Assembly: GCA_900767605.1 (NCBI GenBank)
Contig: CAAFZT010000025.1
Coordinates: forward strand, 1 to 42,955
Direction: 5' to 3'
DNA: 42,955 bases
Origin: Bacilli bacterium
GTDB taxonomy: Bacteria; Bacillota_I; Bacilli_A; RFN20; CAG-826
Shown piece after piece: positions 1 through 7,288 of this stretch. A model generated the notes under the pieces. It searched no databases and was not told the DNA's origin. It was given only the letters and a program-made list of their open reading frames with translations. How positions within the stretch are numbered: the first letter of the stretch is position 1; each line of letters opens with the position of its first letter. The position numbers were made by a program, and so were the translations under genes.

Positions 1-30
1 TCTTAATTTTTGTTCTTTGCTGTATTTCAC
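1..30 (-). CDS. Partial gene running off the left edge, possible IS3-type OrfA
   Basis: Only ten codons are visible, starting with GTG at position 30 and reading MKYSKEQKLR. A strong AAGGAGG lies at 42-48, with a rather long 11-base spacing. Lysine-rich openings of this kind, with a KYS-E-K pattern, are common at the start of the helix-turn-helix OrfA subunit of IS3-family transposases, but ten residues cannot prove it. It could be any short basic protein. Confidence 0.3.
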   Translation of the reverse strand, partial: MKYSKEQKLR

Positions 31-107
31 GTAAAAAGCGTCCTCCTTGCATTGAACTGAATTGTCCAATGTTTGGGGAACGCTTCAGTTTGGCAACTTT
101 TTTTGAT

Positions 108-134
108 AAAAAAAGCCACCAGAAGGTGACTTTT
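108..134 (-). terminator. Rho-independent terminator of the small membrane protein gene
   Basis: On the minus strand the arms AAAAGTCACC and GGTGGCTTTT (one G-U pair) enclose a TTCT loop and run into a seven-T tract. It sits 17 bases past the stop codon of the gene that ends at 151. Confidence 0.75.
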
Positions 135-150
135 GAAAACATGAGAATGC

Positions 151-744
151 TTATTTTAATAAAGCGACAGCGCCGACTCCCGTTCCGAGAACGCCGCCAA
201 CGCAGCCAATGGAACCAGCAAGAATCGAGCCGATGCCAAGGCTATATTCCACGCCATTTTTGAAGCTGGACGTTAATTTGCTTTCGAAACCTGACATCTG
301 CATCGGGAAGAAGGCCATGATGCCAGCCGCGATAAGGCAAAGGCCGCCAAGGACTAAAAGCAGTGCACCGAATTTGCTCTTTTTGAGAAGAAGGGCAAGG
401 ATCATAAGGAGAAGTGCAACAGCCATGAGGATATAAAGAATCATGACTCCGGCGTGTGCGGGAGAAGTATAGCTGGTGCCTCCGTCGACAAGGGAAAGCT
501 TCACGCCCGGGAAGACTCCCCATTCCGGAATTTCGCCACCGGAAGGAACGGTTTTGGAGAAGCCAAATCCGAGGATGCCGCCCATGATGCCGCTGGTTCC
601 CACAACATTGTTTGCTGCCCACGTGGTTTGATTGACGTTCGACAGGAAGAGTCCGAGGCAGAGGGCTGCGAGGGATAGAACTAACGTAAGAAACGCGCCG
701 ATTCCTGTTAATTTCTTGGTTGACTTAGAATTTTTCTTTGCCAT
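151..744 (-). CDS. Small four-helix membrane protein, function unknown
   Basis: A 197-residue protein not assigned to a known family. It opens with a lysine-rich segment (MAKKNSKSTKKL), then a hydrophobic helix at about 12-35 that could be a signal anchor. Further hydrophobic stretches lie at about 97-117, 123-147 and 165-195, the last very rich in glycine. The loop between the first and second helices (about 40-95) would be exposed on one face of the membrane. An AAAGGA lies about 11 bases before the ATG. The gene stands alone, ends in its own terminator, and is followed by the edge of a possible insertion sequence. The general layout recalls SHIRT/claudin-like or DUF-type four-helix proteins, but no diagnostic motif is visible. 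Confidence 0.7.
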   Translation of the reverse strand: MAKKNSKSTKKLTGIGAFLTLVLSLAALCLGLFLSNVNQTTWAANNVVGTSGIMGGILGFGFSKTVPSGGEIPEWGVFPGVKLSLVDGGTSYTSPAHAGVMILYILMAVALLLMILALLLKKSKFGALLLVLGGLCLIAAGIMAFFPMQMSGFESKLTSSFKNGVEYSLGIGSILAGSIGCVGGVLGTGVGAVALLK

Positions 745-949
745 AGATTGAATTTTCCTTTCATGAAAACGTATTTTGATTGTAGCGTTTTCTCAAGGGA
801 ATGGAAAAAGAAAAATAAAAGTTGTACAAAATTCATACCTTTGTTGCTGAATGTTTTAATGGGGGACATCGTTGCGTAACATCCATTTTTTGGCATTATT
901 TTTCTTATCCTGTCATAACTGATGATTTTTTTGTTCATTTTTTAAAATG
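745..949. other. AT-rich intergenic stretch upstream of the membrane protein
   Basis: No convincing gene is seen. It should hold the promoter of the gene starting at 744: on the minus strand a TTGAGA is followed 17 bases later by TACGTT. The rest is AT-rich and leads into the hairpin element at 950. Confidence 0.4.
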
Positions 950-1027
950 AACGGGAACACTTTTTTCGCAGGGAAATGGCGTCGTGAAATACGACGCTTT
1001 CGAGCCCTAGTGAAAAAGTGTCCCGTT
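950..1027. repeat. Nested inverted repeat with IS-end-like outer arms
   Basis: The outer arms at 950-973 and 1005-1027 read AACGGGAACACTTTTTTC and, on the other strand, AACGGGACACTTTTTC, ending in AGGG on both sides. Inside is a perfect 7-bp hairpin, GCGTCGT/ACGACGC, at 979-997. The whole 78-base unit could fold into one long stem. Outer arms with GGGACAC near the tip resemble the ends of insertion sequences, so this may be a miniature element or the joined ends of a deleted one. A bidirectional terminator is less likely because no gene ends beside it. Confidence 0.55.
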
Positions 1028-1031
1028 TACG

Positions 1032-1151
1032 ATGTCAAAAGAGCCCGTTGAGACCAAAACTATTTATCGTGACGTCATTCCAAAGGCGGAAATGGCCTTG
1101 GAGGCTTCTCAAAGCGGGAAGAAGGGATACGGCCCTACTTTGAAACGGTAA
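1032..1151 (+). CDS. Possible 39-residue peptide next to the hairpin element
   Basis: An ATG-initiated frame begins five bases after the inverted repeat and encodes 39 residues starting MSKEPVETKTIYRD and ending GYGPTLKR. No clear Shine-Dalgarno precedes it; CCCGTTTACG lies there instead. It may be the stub of a gene cut by the element, or chance. No family is recognised. Confidence 0.2.
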   Translation: MSKEPVETKTIYRDVIPKAEMALEASQSGKKGYGPTLKR

Positions 1152-1213
1152 AGAATGAAATGTCTATATGATGATGAAATCGGTGCTGTTCTTTAATCTA
1201 GGCTTGAAGCGGC

Positions 1214-2263
1214 TTATTCCTCTGACCATTCTTTTTTCGTTTGAATGAATTGTCCAAACCTTGGAAGGGCCAATTCCGATTTCCCACGAACGGTTGTGTT
1301 CAAAAGGCCTTCTTTGGTTAATTTCTGTTTGTAGGTGGATAGATAACCCTTATTTACATTTAAACGGTCCTGGAGCTCTTTGTTTGTGCAAATGCCTTCT
1401 GCAATGAACGAAAGGATTTCCCTTTCCTTTTCCGTTAATTCGGACCAAATGATCTCATAACTCCACTCGCTTAACTTGAAGTCATATTCTTGAAGCACTT
1501 TTTGGCTTAAAGACACTTGTTTGGTACGGAATAAAATATCGCCAAGAATTTGGTATGCTAGGGCATAGCCTTTTGTTGCTTTAGCAAGTTTGATACATTC
1601 ATCCTCTTTTATTTGAAAAGTTTCCTGATAGGAAAAGGCGATGGCCTTCAGGGAAAGAGGTGGTAATTGGATTTTTGGCGCTCGAAACAGGAAAGTTAAT
1701 GAGCGATCGGATTCCAATTTCGATACATTTTTTGCCAATCCGCTCATGAGAAGACGCACGTCGTAATGATCAATCAAAAAACCTTGGTATGCCCGTATGA
1801 ACTCAACCATTCCCGCGTTATTGGTAACGTCGTCGATCGCTACTAAAACATGGATGCCCTTCTTTTTATAATATTCTAGCAACCTTTCCAAATAGACGTG
1901 GATGCTTGTGGCAGGCTTATCTCCTTTGACACTAAATGTGATTCCCTGAAACGAAAGGGAAAATTCCGCTTTTAAAGATTTGAGCTTAAACAAGCCGTCT
2001 TCGTATAAGATGCTCGCCATTTGCTCCAACATATTATCGGATTGAGAAAGCCTGGCGACGACCCAATTCTTTTTGGAGCGATATCTATCAAGAATATGGC
2101 CTAATGTCACTGTTTTCCCACAACCGCGTGGACCTGTCAAAATATAAACGGTGTTTCTGGTTGGCTCCGAATCAAAATCTTCTAAAATCGGCTGGATTTC
2201 TTGTTCACGTTGAATGATTTTTTCGTTCGTTCTCCCGAATGAAATAGAAAATGGGTTCTGCAT
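1214..2263 (-). CDS. AAA/STAND-type ATPase with C-terminal winged helix
   Basis: A 349-residue soluble protein. Walker A is GPRGCGKT at residues 44-51 and Walker B is LVAIDD at about 140-145, preceded by a short N-terminal module typical of AAA_16/archaeal-type ATPases. The C-terminal 70 residues contain LTEKEREILSFIAEG and a second helical pair, which reads as a winged helix-turn-helix. Members of this group are nucleotide-dependent switches, often chromosomal orphans or toxin/defence-associated. A strong AAGGAGG lies 9 bases before the ATG. The upstream region carries three copies of a 19-bp repeat, likely its own control region or that of the gene remnant beyond. The gene is more AT-rich than the housekeeping genes, which fits acquisition by transfer. 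The substrate is unknown. Confidence 0.8.
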   Translation of the reverse strand: MQNPFSISFGRTNEKIIQREQEIQPILEDFDSEPTRNTVYILTGPRGCGKTVTLGHILDRYRSKKNWVVARLSQSDNMLEQMASILYEDGLFKLKSLKAEFSLSFQGITFSVKGDKPATSIHVYLERLLEYYKKKGIHVLVAIDDVTNNAGMVEFIRAYQGFLIDHYDVRLLMSGLAKNVSKLESDRSLTFLFRAPKIQLPPLSLKAIAFSYQETFQIKEDECIKLAKATKGYALAYQILGDILFRTKQVSLSQKVLQEYDFKLSEWSYEIIWSELTEKEREILSFIAEGICTNKELQDRLNVNKGYLSTYKQKLTKEGLLNTTVRGKSELALPRFGQFIQTKKEWSEE

Positions 2264-2286
2264 TTCTCAAGCCTCCTTGAAAAAAT

Positions 2287-2372
2287 TGTACTTCATTGTA
2301 CTTTTTATTTCTAGTTGTACTTCATTGTACTTTATTATACTTTTAAAAAGTTTTTGTACTTCATTGTACTTT
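2287..2372. promoter_or_regulatory. Three perfect 19-bp repeats, probable operator array
   Basis: TTGTACTTCATTGTACTTT occurs at 2287-2305, 2316-2334 and 2354-2372 with no mismatch. Each copy is itself two TTGTACTT units 10 bases apart, one helical turn, giving six half-sites on the same face of the DNA. A looser TTATACTTTT lies after the second copy. The array starts 24 bases upstream of the ATPase start codon and would overlap its promoter. It reads as the binding site of a cooperative regulator. The 29- and 38-base spacing and the absence of unique spacers argue against CRISPR. Confidence 0.75.
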
Positions 2373-2467
2373 TCACACGCGTAGGTTTTCGCGTTTCGAT
2401 TCCTTTTGCCGAAGAAGCATTACAAAAGACCGGGCCGCCCCGCCTTTTGCGTTTTTTGCAAGGCAAC

Positions 2468-3013
2468 TTATTTTTCGTCTGCGTCCTTGCTGTTGATTTG
2501 ATCCATGGGTTTGGATTGGGTCAATTTGACGTCGTGGGTTTTGGCCCAATTGACGCAACCGGTAAGAACTTTTGTCAAGAAAATGCGCAAAGCCTGGGTA
2601 AGCTTTGCACAGGCTTCTTTGGTAAATTGGATTTCCTGTTCGATGCGGTTGGCCGCATTCATGATGGATTGGACGTCGACGGCCTTGGCCTGGACGGTTT
2701 CGGCATACGGTTTCTTCTTTCTTGCAATCCAAAAGTTTTTGCTGCTGCGGTAGCCATAGTCGACGGGCAGCGGTGGGAATCCCGAGGCTTTAACACCTTT
2801 GAGGATGGTTTTATGAAGTTTTTCCTTCCAAAGGATCTTGTCGATGCGGAGAACGAAGTGAGCGCCGAATTCGGTATCGGAAGAAACACCTGTGTAAAAT
2901 TTTTAAAAATCCCGAATAGAAGCAAGTTTTGCCCAATTGTTTTCTTTTGTATTTCTTGGGATTTCTGCAAATCGTTCTTGCGTTTGTTCGGATTGCAAAG
3001 GGGTGGTGTGCAT
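2468..3013 (-). pseudogene. Broken gene of unknown function with one in-frame TAA
   Basis: An ATG at 3013 opens a frame (MHTTPLQSEQTQERFAEIPR...) that hits TAA at 2903-2905 after 36 codons. It then continues in the same frame as clearly protein-like sequence to a TAA at 2468: KFYTGVSSDTEFGAHF, then VDYGYRSSKNFWIARKKK, then a long amphipathic helix, and a tail KPMDQINSKDADEK. With the stop read through it would be about 181 residues. The Shine-Dalgarno is weak (AGGAT too close to the ATG). The basic centre and helical C-terminus would suit a DNA-associated protein such as a mobilisation or replication accessory, but this is a guess. The single stop could be a real nonsense mutation or an assembly error in the TTTTTAAAAATTTT tract. 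Confidence 0.5.
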
Positions 3014-3119
3014 ATCCTATTAATTGGTATGATTTAGCAAAAGCGGAAGTGGCGATGTTTTTGCCTTTCTACTAGACGCGCGAACTTTGCGCAATTGGAT
3101 TTGCCCGAGAGGAGTGCCT

Positions 3120-5960
3120 ATGATTGAAATTAAAGATATTGTGAAGACCTATCACCCCAAAAAAGGGGGCGTTGTGGCTGCGCTAGATAACATCAGTTTG
3201 AAATTCCCCGAAAAAGGATTGGTGTTTATTTTGGGAAAATCCGGAAGCGGAAAATCCACTTTGCTGAACGTGATGGGTGGGCTGGATAATGCCGACAGCG
3301 GGGAAATCATCATCAAAGGAAAGTCCTCCAAAGATTTCACCATGGGGGATTTCGATAGTTACCGCAATACCTATCTCGGCTTTATTTTCCAGGAATACAA
3401 CATCTTGGAGGATTTTAATGTCGGTTCCAACATCGCACTTGCCTTGAAGCTGCAAGGCGAAAAAGCAACGAATGAAAAAATCAACGCCATCCTGGATGAG
3501 GTGGGACTATCGGGATATGGCAAACGAAAGCCGAACGAGCTTTCCGGAGGCCAAAAGCAGCGCGTGGCGATTGCTCGCGCCCTCGTCAAAAATCCGGAAA
3601 TCATTATGGCGGACGAGCCCACGGGCGCACTGGATAGCAATACGGGCATCCAAGTGTTCGATACCTTGAAGGATTTATCCAAAAATAAGCTCGTTATCGT
3701 CGTTTCTCATGACCGCGAGTTCGCGGAAGAATATGGAGATCGCGTCATCGAACTGAAGGATGGCAAGGTCATTTCCGACATTGAAAAGCACCATATTGAT
3801 GCGACGGTCGAGGAAGGCGGGGCCAAAAACTACAATGGCAAACTTTTCCATTTTCCAAAGGGCTATCGGCTAACGAAGCAAGACGTGGAACGAATCAACG
3901 CCTATTTGGAAAAAGAAGAAGCCTATTTGTCGTTGGACGAAAAGGTGAATTCAGACGTCAAAGCAGCTTCCCATATCGACAAAGAGGGAAAAATGGAGTC
4001 GTTCGCCCCAACGGACGAAAACGCCATTCATCCTTCCGCAGAGAAGCCTTTTAAACTTATTAAGTCGCGCATGCCCTTCAAAGAAAGCTTCAAAATGGGC
4101 GTAAGCGGAATGAAGACCAAACCCGTTCGTTTGATCACGACGATCCTTTTGTCTTTCACTTGCTTTTCCATGTTTGGCATCGTTGATAGTTTCGCCGCTT
4201 ACGATAGCAATAAGGCGATTGTGAATTCGATGCAGGACAGCGGAATTCACTATGCCACCTTCAAAAAAATGGTGGAGATTGATAATTACGGGGAAGACTA
4301 TTTCGTTGAAAAGCGATTTTCCGACGCGGACATCGAACAACTGAAAAAGAAAACCGGGCACGATTTCCTTCCGGTGCTGACGCAAAAAAATAGCGACTCC
4401 TATTACGGTAGTAGCACTAGCATCGCAAACTCCTTTTTAAAAGAATCTAGTAGCAATGTTTATGATGGAAGCCTCACTGGCATCGTGGAAATGGACGAGG
4501 AATCCTTGACCAAACACGGGCTCTCCCTCTCCTCTGGAAGGCTTCCGACTGCAAGCGATGAGATTGCTATCAGCGACTATGATTTTGCCTGCTTCCAAAA
4601 ATGGGGTTATGCCCATGTGGATTTAGAAGGGAAACCGGACGAGAACAAAAATTTAGCTTCGGCGGATATCCAAAACGAAGATTTCTTCCTTCAAAAAGAG
4701 CCGAATCTCCAACTCGACGGCGGCAACCTTAAGGGAATCTTCAAAATCGTAGGCGTTGTGGACACGGACTATGACTATTCTCGTTATCTTGTTCTCGATC
4801 AAGAAATGAATCGAGAGGACGCGCTTGGCTATTACATGCTGCAAGACCAATTCAAAACGGAGCACAGGAGTGCTTTTTCTGGAATGATCTTTGGCGGGCA
4901 GGGCTTCTTTGCCGATTTCCTTGCCTACAAAGGAATCGGGGGAGAAATCCTAGACAACGCTTCCCTTAGCGTAGTGGAGGCAAACGGCGAGACAAATGGA
5001 TTCTTCCTGGGGAATAACTACAACCATTATTTTACCCAAGAGGACGGTTTGGAAATTACCTACCTGAACAAAGGAAAGACGTCGTTAGAAGGGAATGAAA
5101 TTGTCTTGAGCTTCGATGTTTTACGGAATGCATTGAGTTCGTTATACCGCAATGACATCGATGTGCAGAATTCTTTGGACCATCTTTTAGACGATCCCAT
5201 GGATCCGGATAAAATCGCCTCGGTTTTTAAACCCCTGGTTGAAAACGTGACCCTCAAAATGTCTTGTGGCGGAAGTTTCTCCCCTTATTTTACCCAAAAC
5301 GTATCCATCCAAGGATTCTTCTTCGAAAGCAATAAGGTTGATTCTTCCTTCATCGGAGTTTCCCAAACCATGGCAACGGCGATCCAAGAGGTCCCTGTTG
5401 GTAAATACGCGATGGCAATTTCTGGGGAAAAACTATCAAAGCATGAATTGGAAAAGCTTGTTGATTTCTCAGGAACAAGCGATAACGGGGTGAAATTCAC
5501 CCTCGTTAATTACGTGGTCTCCATGGAGAACATGGTGGGATCCATCATTAAAACCGTGGCTCAGATTCTGCTTTATGTCGGAATCGCTGTTTTCCTCTTC
5601 GCCGTAATTCTATTCATGACTTATATTTCCGCTTCCGTCTCGTATAAGAAACGCGAAATTGGAATCTTACGCGCAGTGGGCGCTCGTTCCAGCGACGTTT
5701 TCGGCATCTTCTTCAACGAAGCGTTGGTGATTTCTTTGATCGTATTCGGGTTGGCAACGATCGCCAGCGCCGTCACGGTAGGGCTTGCAAACGCATCGCT
5801 CCGTTCCACTTACGGCCTGCCAATCACCTTGCTAAGCTACGGCATCCGTGAAATCGGTTTAATCCTACTCGGGTGTGTGGCCACCGCCTTGGTTGCAAGT
5901 TTCTTGCCCGTTCTGCGGATCGCCTCCAAAAAGCCCATCGACGCGATCAAAAACCGTTAA
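3120..5960 (+). CDS. Fused ABC transporter, ATPase plus FtsX-type permease
   Basis: A 946-residue protein combining both halves of a MacB/LolCDE-like exporter. The ATPase (1-225) has Walker A GKSGSGKST (39-47), Q-loop FQEYN (Q91), signature LSGGQKQ (141-147), Walker B with D165/E166 and the switch H197. A charged linker follows to about 335. Then come one transmembrane helix (about 345-365), a large extracytoplasmic domain (about 370-805), and three C-terminal helices of an FtsX domain ending with the usual KKPIDAIKNR tail. Such proteins are thought to move peptides or lipids mechanically rather than import nutrients, often in antimicrobial-peptide resistance. The chosen ATG has GAGAGGAG 5-8 bases upstream; an earlier in-frame start at 3087 lacks one. 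No two-component system is adjacent. Confidence 0.9.
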   Translation: MIEIKDIVKTYHPKKGGVVAALDNISLKFPEKGLVFILGKSGSGKSTLLNVMGGLDNADSGEIIIKGKSSKDFTMGDFDSYRNTYLGFIFQEYNILEDFNVGSNIALALKLQGEKATNEKINAILDEVGLSGYGKRKPNELSGGQKQRVAIARALVKNPEIIMADEPTGALDSNTGIQVFDTLKDLSKNKLVIVVSHDREFAEEYGDRVIELKDGKVISDIEKHHIDATVEEGGAKNYNGKLFHFPKGYRLTKQDVERINAYLEKEEAYLSLDEKVNSDVKAASHIDKEGKMESFAPTDENAIHPSAEKPFKLIKSRMPFKESFKMGVSGMKTKPVRLITTILLSFTCFSMFGIVDSFAAYDSNKAIVNSMQDSGIHYATFKKMVEIDNYGEDYFVEKRFSDADIEQLKKKTGHDFLPVLTQKNSDSYYGSSTSIANSFLKESSSNVYDGSLTGIVEMDEESLTKHGLSLSSGRLPTASDEIAISDYDFACFQKWGYAHVDLEGKPDENKNLASADIQNEDFFLQKEPNLQLDGGNLKGIFKIVGVVDTDYDYSRYLVLDQEMNREDALGYYMLQDQFKTEHRSAFSGMIFGGQGFFADFLAYKGIGGEILDNASLSVVEANGETNGFFLGNNYNHYFTQEDGLEITYLNKGKTSLEGNEIVLSFDVLRNALSSLYRNDIDVQNSLDHLLDDPMDPDKIASVFKPLVENVTLKMSCGGSFSPYFTQNVSIQGFFFESNKVDSSFIGVSQTMATAIQEVPVGKYAMAISGEKLSKHELEKLVDFSGTSDNGVKFTLVNYVVSMENMVGSIIKTVAQILLYVGIAVFLFAVILFMTYISASVSYKKREIGILRAVGARSSDVFGIFFNEALVISLIVFGLATIASAVTVGLANASLRSTYGLPITLLSYGIREIGLILLGCVATALVASFLPVLRIASKKPIDAIKNR

Positions 5961-5986
5961 TGTGGTGAAGCGTCTTACCAAAATTA

Positions 5987-7192
5987 TTAATAATGCTTAT
6001 GCAATTGGCGGTATTCCGAAGGAGTGGAGCCCGCGTATTTCTTAAAGACCCTGGTGAAATGGCTATGGTTTGAAAAACCAAGGTAGAACGCGATGGAAGT
6101 GAAGGACTTTTCGCTATAGCGGAGCAAGCGTTTGGCTTCCTCGATTTTTCGGCTCATCACGTAATCGGATAGGTTTAAGCCCGTCTGCTCTTTGAAGCGG
6201 GTGGACAAACGGCTCCTCCCCATATATAAGGAGGCGGCGATATCGTTTGTTTTAATGGGTTCGGACAAATGGTTTTGGATGTAGTTGGACACTTCGATTA
6301 CGAGTTTCGACGGAGTTTGCCCAAATTGGATTTCGGCCACTTTTTCGGCGTAGTCCATTACCATGAGGTAGTTGAGGTTCGTGATGGTCTCCCGATCATT
6401 GGCGCGCTCGCACCGCTGAATATAGGAATCCGACCGCGCCAAGGCGGAGGTGACGTCCATTCCGCCGCGGATGGCCGCGCGGGAAACCAAAGTGGTCGCT
6501 ACGATGAAAATGTTTTTGCTTTGCCGAATCGGCTCTTTGGCAGTTGTTCCGCTTCGAAACGCCGGGAAATTTCGGAAAAATGTTTTTAAAGCGCCGGTAT
6601 CCCCGCGCATCACCATGTCAATCATGCGGTTTTCGATGTCGAGGGCGTTATAAGGTTCGCCGGAGTGTCCTTCGAGCGCCTCAACGGTTTTCGACGCCTG
6701 CTTTTTTTCCATCTCCTCTCTGAGGATGGCTTGGGTGGATTCGTGGATGGAGATGCTCTCCAAGGATGCTTTCTTCCCCGTGATGGCGAAGTTCACCATG
6801 GCAAGGGTTTGAAGAAGCGTAGACAATGGAAAATTCGTGAGCAAACTCATTTGAGATATGAATTCCTCGATTTCCCCTGGTGCGATTCCCAAAGCAAAGG
6901 CGATGGATTTGAGGTCTTGACGGGAAATCGGGGTTTGCCTTGTCGGGCCGATTACTATTCTTTTTGTCCCAAAGTGCACGAGACCGTAGAAATAAAAGAA
7001 AGAGTCCTGGTAATAAGAAATCTCCCCTTTGAGGTGGAAAACTTCCTCTTTGTCCAAGATGAAGGGATCCCGAATCAAGTCGATGACCGAGTAATAAAAA
7101 ATCTGCTTCTCTCCTTCATAGAGACGAACGGGGATTCCGGAAAGACCCCCAAGGTTTGCACAAAGGTATTCTAAATCGGAAATTGGCTTCAT
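5987..7192 (-). CDS. AraC-family transcriptional regulator of the glycoside cluster
   Basis: A 401-residue regulator. The C-terminal 100 residues carry the two helix-turn-helix units of AraC/XylS proteins, including TNDIAASLYMGRSRLS and the signature end VFKKYAGSTPSEYR. The N-terminal 290 residues form a sensor of the kind found in YSIRK-type or uncharacterised Firmicute AraC regulators; the ligand is probably a sugar from the neighbouring pathway. It is divergent from the GH3 gene, 96 bases away, so it most likely activates that operon. Start choice is uncertain: the ATG at 7192 and a TTG at 7222 (adding MFRFCYSCSN) both lack a Shine-Dalgarno. The ATG is preferred. Confidence 0.88.
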   Translation of the reverse strand: MKPISDLEYLCANLGGLSGIPVRLYEGEKQIFYYSVIDLIRDPFILDKEEVFHLKGEISYYQDSFFYFYGLVHFGTKRIVIGPTRQTPISRQDLKSIAFALGIAPGEIEEFISQMSLLTNFPLSTLLQTLAMVNFAITGKKASLESISIHESTQAILREEMEKKQASKTVEALEGHSGEPYNALDIENRMIDMVMRGDTGALKTFFRNFPAFRSGTTAKEPIRQSKNIFIVATTLVSRAAIRGGMDVTSALARSDSYIQRCERANDRETITNLNYLMVMDYAEKVAEIQFGQTPSKLVIEVSNYIQNHLSEPIKTNDIAASLYMGRSRLSTRFKEQTGLNLSDYVMSRKIEEAKRLLRYSEKSFTSIAFYLGFSNHSHFTRVFKKYAGSTPSEYRQLHKHY

Positions 7193-7237
7193 GTTGGAAC
7201 AACTATAACAAAAACGAAACAAATAGATAAGTAATTA

Positions 7238-7251
7238 TGAAAGGGCTTTCG
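7238..7251. promoter_or_regulatory. cre-like site (CcpA) overlapping the glycoside operon promoter
   Basis: TGAAAGGGCTTTCG differs from the ideal catabolite-responsive element TGAAAGCGCTTTCA at two of 14 positions. One difference is the central C, which is normally conserved. It sits one base before a TATTCT that could be the -10 box (7252-7257) of the operon starting at 7289. A bound CcpA would block RNA polymerase there, as expected for a sugar-use operon. Confidence 0.45.
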
Positions 7252-7288
7252 TATTCTACAAGCAAAGAAGAAAGGGGATGAAGCGTCT

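Noticed and set aside
2287..2372. CRISPR array
   Set aside because: Only three 19-bp units with short, unequal, AT-rich gaps and internal 10-base periodicity; no cas genes nearby.
2315..3037. 240-codon plus-strand open frame
   Set aside because: It lies antisense to the more protein-like broken gene, begins inside the repeat array, has no ribosome site and has an odd Phe/Val/Gly-rich composition.
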